A stretch of 42,646 nt of DNA from AC-50 sp035640455 (GTDB lineage: Bacteria > Actinomycetota > Thermoleophilia > Gaiellales > Gaiellaceae), in NCBI GenBank assembly GCA_035640455.1, contig DASQWB010000022.1, positions 1 to 42,646 of the forward strand, written 5' to 3'. A model generated the notes under the pieces. The model ran no database searches, was not told the origin of the DNA, and saw nothing but the letters and a program-made list of their open reading frames with translations. The translations under genes were made by a program, and so were the position numbers. Below, in pieces: positions 37,950 through 42,646 of the stretch (position 1 is its first letter; each line of letters starts with the position of its first letter).

Positions 37950-38944
37950 CAGTCGACCACGTCGAAGAAGCCCATCCAACCGAGCTCGGTGAACTCGGAC
38001 TGATGAGCGTGGAACATGAAGCGGCCGGTGTTGCTGAAGTCGATCTCGAGGATGCCGCGCTGCCCCTGCGTGAGCACGACCGTGTCGGTGTACTCGAACG
38101 AGTCCGTCGTGCCGGTCGGGTAGTAGCGGAAGAAGTCGCCGTGCAGGTGGAAGGAGTTGATCAGGTCGAACTCGGTCAGGTTGGCGAGGTAGATCCGCAC
38201 CGTGCGCGACCGGCGCACCTTGATCGGGTACTTGGCGTAGTAGAACGCGAGACCGTTGACGGTGTAGAGGTTGTTCTCGCCGTCGCCGTCGGTGTCATAC
38301 CCGTTCAGCACCATGACGAGCTCCTGCGCCGGCGGACGCGGCTTGGGCGGATCGATGATGAAGGCGCCGTAGAGCCCTTTGGCGATGTGCTTCTTCAGCG
38401 GCGTGGCATGGCAGTGGTAGAGGTGCATGCCAGACGGACGCGCTGGGAACTCGTATATGAACGAGGCCCCTGGCTCGATGACCTCGAAGACGCCGTCCAT
38501 GTTCGCCGGGTGGATGCCGTGGAAGTGGATCGTGTGGGGGTGCGAGCCCGCGTTCGTGAAGTTCACGCGAAGCAGGTCGTCCTCGGTGGCACGGATGACG
38601 GGACCGGGGACGCTGCCGTTGTACGTCCAGGCCGGGAAGGTCACTCCCTGCGCGACCTCGATGTCTCGATCGACGGCCGCGAGCGTGTACTCGCGAACCC
38701 GCCCCGCGCGCCGGGGCAATGGCTTCGGTGGATATAGCAACGCGTCCAAGTCGTGTGGGCCGCCCGGCGCCGGCGTCTGCGCGCCGATCATCGCCGCGTG
38801 CCCGAGCCTCGCGTGGTCGTGCCCGGCGTGCGTCGCGAGATGCGTGCCCTCGGCACCTCGGGGCCACGCGAGCCGCGCGAGCGGCGCCGACGCCACTACG
38901 GGGGCCGCGCCTGCAAGCAACCGCCGTCGGCTGATCTTAGGCAC
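37949..38944 (-). CDS. two-domain multicopper oxidase (type-1 copper in domain 1), Tat-exported
   Basis: Encodes 331 aa from GTG 38944. The Tat signal is SRRRLLAGAAPVVASA (about 5-20), then a His-rich linker (THLATHAGHDHARLGHA). Four HxH motifs form the trinuclear site: HFH 140-142, HCH 177-179, HLH 266-268, HAH 312-314. The type-1 ligands (Cys178 with His186) sit in domain 1, and domain 2 has no Cys, matching type-C two-domain oxidases, relatives of nitrite reductase. The natural substrate is unknown; metal oxidation is plausible given the ZIP partner and DtxR neighbour. Confidence 0.88.
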   Translation of the reverse strand: MPKISRRRLLAGAAPVVASAPLARLAWPRGAEGTHLATHAGHDHARLGHAAMIGAQTPAPGGPHDLDALLYPPKPLPRRAGRVREYTLAAVDRDIEVAQGVTFPAWTYNGSVPGPVIRATEDDLLRVNFTNAGSHPHTIHFHGIHPANMDGVFEVIEPGASFIYEFPARPSGMHLYHCHATPLKKHIAKGLYGAFIIDPPKPRPPAQELVMVLNGYDTDGDGENNLYTVNGLAFYYAKYPIKVRRSRTVRIYLANLTEFDLINSFHLHGDFFRYYPTGTTDSFEYTDTVVLTQGQRGILEIDFSNTGRFMFHAHQSEFTELGWMGFFDVVD

Positions 38945-38963
38945 GCCTAAACTATAGTTTAGG
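38937..38963. promoter_or_regulatory. overlapping DtxR-type operators with a bidirectional -10 (ACTATAGT)
   Basis: TTAGGCACGCCTAA (38937-38950) overlaps the perfect 18-bp palindrome CCTAAACTATAGTTTAGG (38946-38963). Both have the TTAGG/CCTAA half-sites of DtxR/IdeR boxes. The central ACTATAGT reads TATAGT on both strands. The plus-strand -10 would place the start site at the dtxR ATG, the minus one exactly at the MCO GTG, so both messages would be leaderless and under the same repressor. Confidence 0.78.
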
Positions 38964-38968
38964 TCCCT

Positions 38969-39640
38969 ATGGAAGCGCAGCTCAGCCGGTCGCTCGAGGA
39001 CTACCTGAAGGAGATCTACACCCTGCAGGCGGAAGGCGGTCGGGCAACGACCTCCGCACTAGCCAAGCGGCGAGGGGTAGCGCCTCCGTCGGTGACCGCG
39101 GTGCTGGGGAGGCTGGCCGCTCTCGGTCTCGTCGAGCACGAGCGGTATCGCGGAGCTGTGCTCACGCCCGCCGGTGAACGGGCGGCCGTGGAGATCGTCC
39201 GCCACCATCGGCTGCTCGAGCAGTACCTCGCCGAGACGCTCGGGCTGGGGATCGATGCGGTTCACGAGGAGGCCGAGCTGCTCGAGCATTACCTCTCCGA
39301 CGAGCTCGAGGCGCGGATCGACGAGTCGCTGGGCTTTCCGACGCATGACCCGCACGGACACCCGATCCCCGACGGAGACCTGAACGTCGAGCACTTCGAG
39401 CTTCGAAAGCTCTCCGGTCTTGCTCCGGGCGAGACAGCGCTGATCGAGCGGGTCCCCGACGCCGACCCCGATCTGCTCCGCTACCTGGCAGAGCTTCGGC
39501 TGCTGCCCGGCGAGCGGGTAGAGATGCAGGCCTCGGCGCCGTTCGGGGGCCCGTTGACCGTGATCGTCGCCGGCGTCGAGGTCTCGGTCGCCCGCGAGAT
39601 CGCAGACCGGATAGGCGTCAGCCCCAGGGGTAGGGGCTGA
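38969..39640 (+). CDS. DtxR/MntR-family metal-dependent transcriptional repressor
   Basis: Encodes 223 aa. The N-terminal winged helix is at about 1-65 (LSRSLEDYLKEIYTLQAEGG, then RRGVAPPSVTAVLGRLAALG). The dimerisation and metal-binding helices are at about 70-135 (VRHHRLLEQYLAETLGL, HEEAELLEHYLSDELE, THDPHGHPIPDGD), with His and Glu ligands in the usual places. The C-terminal SH3/FeoA-like domain is at about 150-220. It probably senses Fe or Mn and represses itself and the MCO-ZIP operon through the operator at 38937-38963. Confidence 0.93.
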   Translation: MEAQLSRSLEDYLKEIYTLQAEGGRATTSALAKRRGVAPPSVTAVLGRLAALGLVEHERYRGAVLTPAGERAAVEIVRHHRLLEQYLAETLGLGIDAVHEEAELLEHYLSDELEARIDESLGFPTHDPHGHPIPDGDLNVEHFELRKLSGLAPGETALIERVPDADPDLLRYLAELRLLPGERVEMQASAPFGGPLTVIVAGVEVSVAREIADRIGVSPRGRG

Positions 39641-42104
39641 CGTAGCGGAGTTCCGAGGCCGTCGCGCCGAGGATCGCGAAGACGCGCACCCGCTGGTTCC
39701 CACCGGTGGCAGGCAGGAGGCTGCGTGGCAGTTCGAAGGCGAAGCGGTCCTTCCCGCCCGAGCCCTTGTCGATGAAGCGAAGCGGCCGGAGATCGGCGGC
39801 GCGGCCGACGAAGACGGCGCGCCCGTCGACGAAGACGACCAGCGAGTCGACGAGGCGGCGCTTTCCTGTGCCGTCCGCACGCCCGCGGAAGGCGAAGCCG
39901 GTGCTCGTCTTAGAGACGTCGACCGTGCCCCGGATCGCGCCGTCGTCGACGCGGATCGTCTTCCCCTCGGTGGACTCGATGACCTCGCGCCCGCCACGCC
40001 GCCGCAGCACGAGGTTCGGTTCGCTTCCGCGAAGCTGCTCGAGAACGAACTTGCCGCGGACTCCGCGGATCGCGAACACGTCGACGGCGTTCCGCCCGCG
40101 GCGAAGCGCCGACTCCGGGAAGAGCGCGGAGAACTGCGTCTTCCCGTCCTGTGTGAACGTCTCGGTCGTCGCTGCGATGCGTCCGTTCACCGCGACCGCG
40201 AGGTCGAGCTGCGGCGCGTGCTTCCCCGTGACCGTCCCGGCGAGGAAGGTGGGGACGAACTCGGCGTTCGGGTCGACGGCGCTCAGGAAGGAGCGTCCCT
40301 CGAGCTGCACCCGCGCCGCGCTCGGCCGCACGGTAAGCGTGGCGATGCGGCGCCCGCGCAGGACGCGGTAGGGGCCCAGCCGGTAGACCGGACCGAAGGA
40401 GCCCGTGCCGAAGAGGGCGACGTACTCCGCGAGCGTCCGGACGCGCTTCTGGCGTAACACCGACAAGCGGGCGGACGTCTGCCCGCCGTCGTTCACGACC
40501 GTGATCGTCCCGTCCGCCGGCAGCCGGCGCCCGACGAGCGACTTGCCCTCGACGCGCCACGGCATCCGGATGCCGAGCACGTGGGCGATCGTCGGGAGGA
40601 TGTCGATCGTGCGTGCGTAGCCGTCGACCACCCGGCCGGTCCGCTGGCCGGGCAGCTTCACGAAGAGCGGCATGAAGGCGACGTCGTCAAGGTTCGTCGG
40701 CGTCGCCCGGCGCCGCTGGTCGTCGCCGCGAAAGCTGACGCCGTGGTCGGCGGTGACGACGAGCAGCGCGCGGTCGTAGAGGCCGGTCTCGTGCAGCCGG
40801 CGGAGGATCAGCCCAAGCGCGCGGTCGGTGTACCCGAGCTGGAGGAGGTAGCGCTGCTCTCCCTGGAGCGCCGGCCACGTCGCGAGCCAGTGGCCCTCCT
40901 TGTAGCCGCCGAGCGGGCGCGCCTCGACGGCGTTCCGCCGTCCGGAGGGGAGGTAGAAGTAGGGCCAGTGCGGAAGCGCCGTGTGGAGGAAGTAGAGCGT
41001 CGGCTCCACGTCGGACGAGAGCCCGTCCGTGAAGCGGCACACGCTCCGCGCGCACGGCTCGATCTGCCCGGACGCGGTCCGGCGAACCGGCTCTTCTCTC
41101 CTTCGGGCTTGGCCGCCGAAGTTCCCCCAGCTGTCGCTGATCGGCGGTAGCTCTGCCGCGTAGGGGCTCGGGACGAGCAGGTGGAGATACACGATCCCGG
41201 CGTCCGAGGCGAGAGAGCCCGTGGCGGCGCTGACGTCCTGCGACGCGGCGGCGTCGGGACAGAGGCTCGTCGGACAGAGGTGGGTGAGGGTCTCGATCAC
41301 CCGCAGCCGGTAGCTCTTGCCGAGGAGCGTGAAGAGGTTTCTCGGGTACTCGGAGTAGATGGGGAGGCTGTTCGGCTTCGGACGCGAGCCGGTGAGGATG
41401 GCGGGAACGGCACCGACCGTCTCCCAGAAGACGGTCGAGGCGCTGCGATACCAGGTGGCGTCCCGCGCGAGTGCGGCGAAGTTCGGGAACCGGCCGGCGT
41501 CGATCCGCCCGCTTCGATTCATCAGGGTCGTCGTGCTCAGCTCGTCGAAGACGACGACCACGACCGGGGTCCTCGAGCCCACCGTCGCCGCCTGCACCTC
41601 GGGCGTATGGACGAAGACGAGCTTCGTCACCGGCGAGTCGAAGAGAAAGAGCCCGAGGAAGAGGAGCGGCGCGGCGGCGAGGACGGAGAGGAACGAGCCG
41701 ACGACACGCACGCGCCAGTAGAGGGCGGCGACGGCGACGCCGGCAGCGGCGGCCACGACGAGCGCTCCGGCGCCGGAGAGTGTCTCGCCCTTCGTGAGCG
41801 CGTGCAGCACGACGACGGCGCTCAAGCCCGCGACGAACAAGAGGTGCAGCGTCCGCGCTAGTGGACGGCTGACGAGGTCGGCGGCGAGCTCGACGGCGAG
41901 GAGCGCTGCCGGCAAGGCGAACGTGACCGCGAGCGCGAAGAGGACGATCTGGAGGCTCGACGAGCCCCGGACGGCGAAGAACGCGGCGTTCTTGCCCAGG
42001 ATGTCGAGCAGCGGCTGGGCGAGTGCGAAGGCGGAGAGCGCGGTCAGGTGGGCGCCGTTGACGAGCGCCCGCCGGAGACGGCTCTCAGGTCTTGGGGCGG
42101 ACAA
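39618..42104 (-). CDS. membrane-bound sulfatase-fold (alkaline-phosphatase superfamily) protein
   Basis: Encodes 828 aa from TTG 42104; an ATG at 42209 would overlap the methyltransferase far more. Four or five helices cover about 15-155. The catalytic domain begins VVVVVFDELSTTTLMNRSGR (about 182-201), with the metal Asp and a Thr nucleophile, and its second metal site is VTADHGVSFRGD. The Thr nucleophile and membrane region resemble lipoteichoic-acid-synthase and phosphoglycerol-transferase enzymes more than true sulfatases. The C-terminal 300 residues are beta-rich. Possible role: modification of an envelope polymer. Confidence 0.78.
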   Translation of the reverse strand: MSAPRPESRLRRALVNGAHLTALSAFALAQPLLDILGKNAAFFAVRGSSSLQIVLFALAVTFALPAALLAVELAADLVSRPLARTLHLLFVAGLSAVVVLHALTKGETLSGAGALVVAAAAGVAVAALYWRVRVVGSFLSVLAAAPLLFLGLFLFDSPVTKLVFVHTPEVQAATVGSRTPVVVVVFDELSTTTLMNRSGRIDAGRFPNFAALARDATWYRSASTVFWETVGAVPAILTGSRPKPNSLPIYSEYPRNLFTLLGKSYRLRVIETLTHLCPTSLCPDAAASQDVSAATGSLASDAGIVYLHLLVPSPYAAELPPISDSWGNFGGQARRREEPVRRTASGQIEPCARSVCRFTDGLSSDVEPTLYFLHTALPHWPYFYLPSGRRNAVEARPLGGYKEGHWLATWPALQGEQRYLLQLGYTDRALGLILRRLHETGLYDRALLVVTADHGVSFRGDDQRRRATPTNLDDVAFMPLFVKLPGQRTGRVVDGYARTIDILPTIAHVLGIRMPWRVEGKSLVGRRLPADGTITVVNDGGQTSARLSVLRQKRVRTLAEYVALFGTGSFGPVYRLGPYRVLRGRRIATLTVRPSAARVQLEGRSFLSAVDPNAEFVPTFLAGTVTGKHAPQLDLAVAVNGRIAATTETFTQDGKTQFSALFPESALRRGRNAVDVFAIRGVRGKFVLEQLRGSEPNLVLRRRGGREVIESTEGKTIRVDDGAIRGTVDVSKTSTGFAFRGRADGTGKRRLVDSLVVFVDGRAVFVGRAADLRPLRFIDKGSGGKDRFAFELPRSLLPATGGNQRVRVFAILGATASELRYVSPYPWG

Positions 42105-42646
42105 AGTAGAGACCCCGCCGCCCTGACGCGAGCTCCTCGGTGCGCAGGACGTCGAAGTGCTCGCCGAGGCACCGCTCGAACCAGTCGCGCCGGTAGTCGG
42201 GATGGTCACCGGGCCGCTTGCGCGCGAGGAGCCGCTTGACCATCGGGTCCTCGGGAGTCGGGAACTCGACCACGAGCGCGGCGTCGAGGCTGCGCAGCCA
42301 GTCGATGAGCTCGGCGACCGGGACGTTTCCGCCGATCGACAGGTGGTGGACGAGCGCGAGGCAGAGCGCGAGGTCGGGCGTGCCGCGCGCGGCGAGCGGC
42401 CGCCGCTCGAGCCCGCGCCAGCCGAGCCCCGGTGACGGGTCGGCGAGGTTCATCGTCAGCGGGAGGATCCTTGTCTGCCCCTCGCGCTTCAGCGCCTCGT
42501 AGAGGCGGTCGACGACGAGCGCGTCGCCGTCGATCGCGACGACCTCCTCCGCCGTCTCGGCCGCGATCCGCGCATGGCGGCCGTCGTTGCAGCCGAGGTC
42601 CCAGACGAGCCGCGGCCGCTCGGCGGCTACCGCTTCCGACACGAAC
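42085..42646 (-). CDS. class I SAM-dependent methyltransferase, N-terminus beyond window
   Basis: At least 185 aa are visible, and the frame is open to the right edge (a GTG at 42642 is only a possible start). The SAM loop LVWDLGCNDGRHARIAAETA (about 12-31) is followed by the acidic ribose-binding strand VVAIDGD and by LALCLALVHHLSIGGNVPVA. The N-terminal part of the protein is missing, so the family and acceptor cannot be fixed. It overlaps the sulfatase-fold gene by 20 bases, which suggests joint work on an envelope polymer. Confidence 0.8.
   Translation of the reverse strand, partial: FVSEAVAAERPRLVWDLGCNDGRHARIAAETAEEVVAIDGDALVVDRLYEALKREGQTRILPLTMNLADPSPGLGWRGLERRPLAARGTPDLALCLALVHHLSIGGNVPVAELIDWLRSLDAALVVEFPTPEDPMVKRLLARKRPGDHPDYRRDWFERCLGEHFDVLRTEELASGRRGLYFVRPKT

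Noticed and set aside
1..42646. CRISPR arrays, insertion sequences, phage genes
   Set aside because: No regularly spaced direct repeats, transposase, integrase or capsid-like sequence was seen.

Overview
The window is a dense, very GC-rich stretch of bacterial chromosome. Most genes abut or overlap by 4 bases (GTGA/ATGA), and GTG and TTG starts are common. Gene content and base use fit a deep-branching high-GC actinobacterium, plausibly Thermoleophilia (Gaiellales/Solirubrobacterales-like). That placement is inference; no rRNA or marker phylogeny was available. A recurrent feature is a TANNNT -10-like hexamer 6-9 bases upstream of the start codon with no Shine-Dalgarno, which suggests widespread leaderless transcription. 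No transposon, phage gene or CRISPR array was seen.

Layout. 1-122: end of a VOC-family gene. 173-3667: EthD-like protein, then enoyl-CoA hydratase, NTF2-like protein, enoyl-CoA hydratase and LtrA in a chain of overlaps. 3664-4599: HtrA-like protease without a signal peptide. 4638-6260: DGPF/YCII protein with its ECF42-type sigma factor; the sigma reading frame has an apparent frameshift near its C-terminus. 6319-10434: phenylacetate catabolism: PaaG-like isomerase, lipoprotein, paaABCD on the minus strand and a divergent TetR (PaaR-like) regulator with a 14-bp operator between. 10448-15162: secreted sialidase-fold protein, VOC protein, diacylglycerol-kinase-like lipid kinase, PIG-V-like mannosyltransferase. 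15161-20321: E1-alpha, E1-beta and E2 of a 2-oxoacid dehydrogenase complex, with HIRAN, ankyrin and two exported hypothetical genes between E1-beta and E2. 20318-23852: cysteine-less thioredoxin-fold protein, membrane protein, phosphodiesterase/pyrophosphatase-fold enzyme, Pcm, acylphosphatase, PRC-barrel protein. 23894-27498: GtrA and two GT-C type membrane glycosyltransferases. 27474-32396: YmdB-like phosphoesterase, LytM-like membrane protein, AI-2E family permease, ABC exporter pair. 32397-32703: non-coding structured region. 32704-36712: DIP1984 protein, exported hypothetical, hemB-hemL, two small genes. 36738-39640: ZIP metal transporter and two-domain multicopper oxidase, divergent from a DtxR-family repressor. 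39618-42646: membrane sulfatase-fold protein and a truncated methyltransferase.

How it works together. The paa genes form the ring-1,2-epoxidase (PaaABCD here, PaaE not seen) plus the PaaG isomerase, under a TetR repressor. The metal module couples a metal sensor, a metal permease and a copper enzyme at one compact divergent promoter. The DGPF/ECF42 pair carries a promoter of the type described for that sigma group. The membrane glycosyltransferases, lipid kinase, sulfatase-fold protein and LytM-like protein point to active envelope glycan and lipid metabolism.
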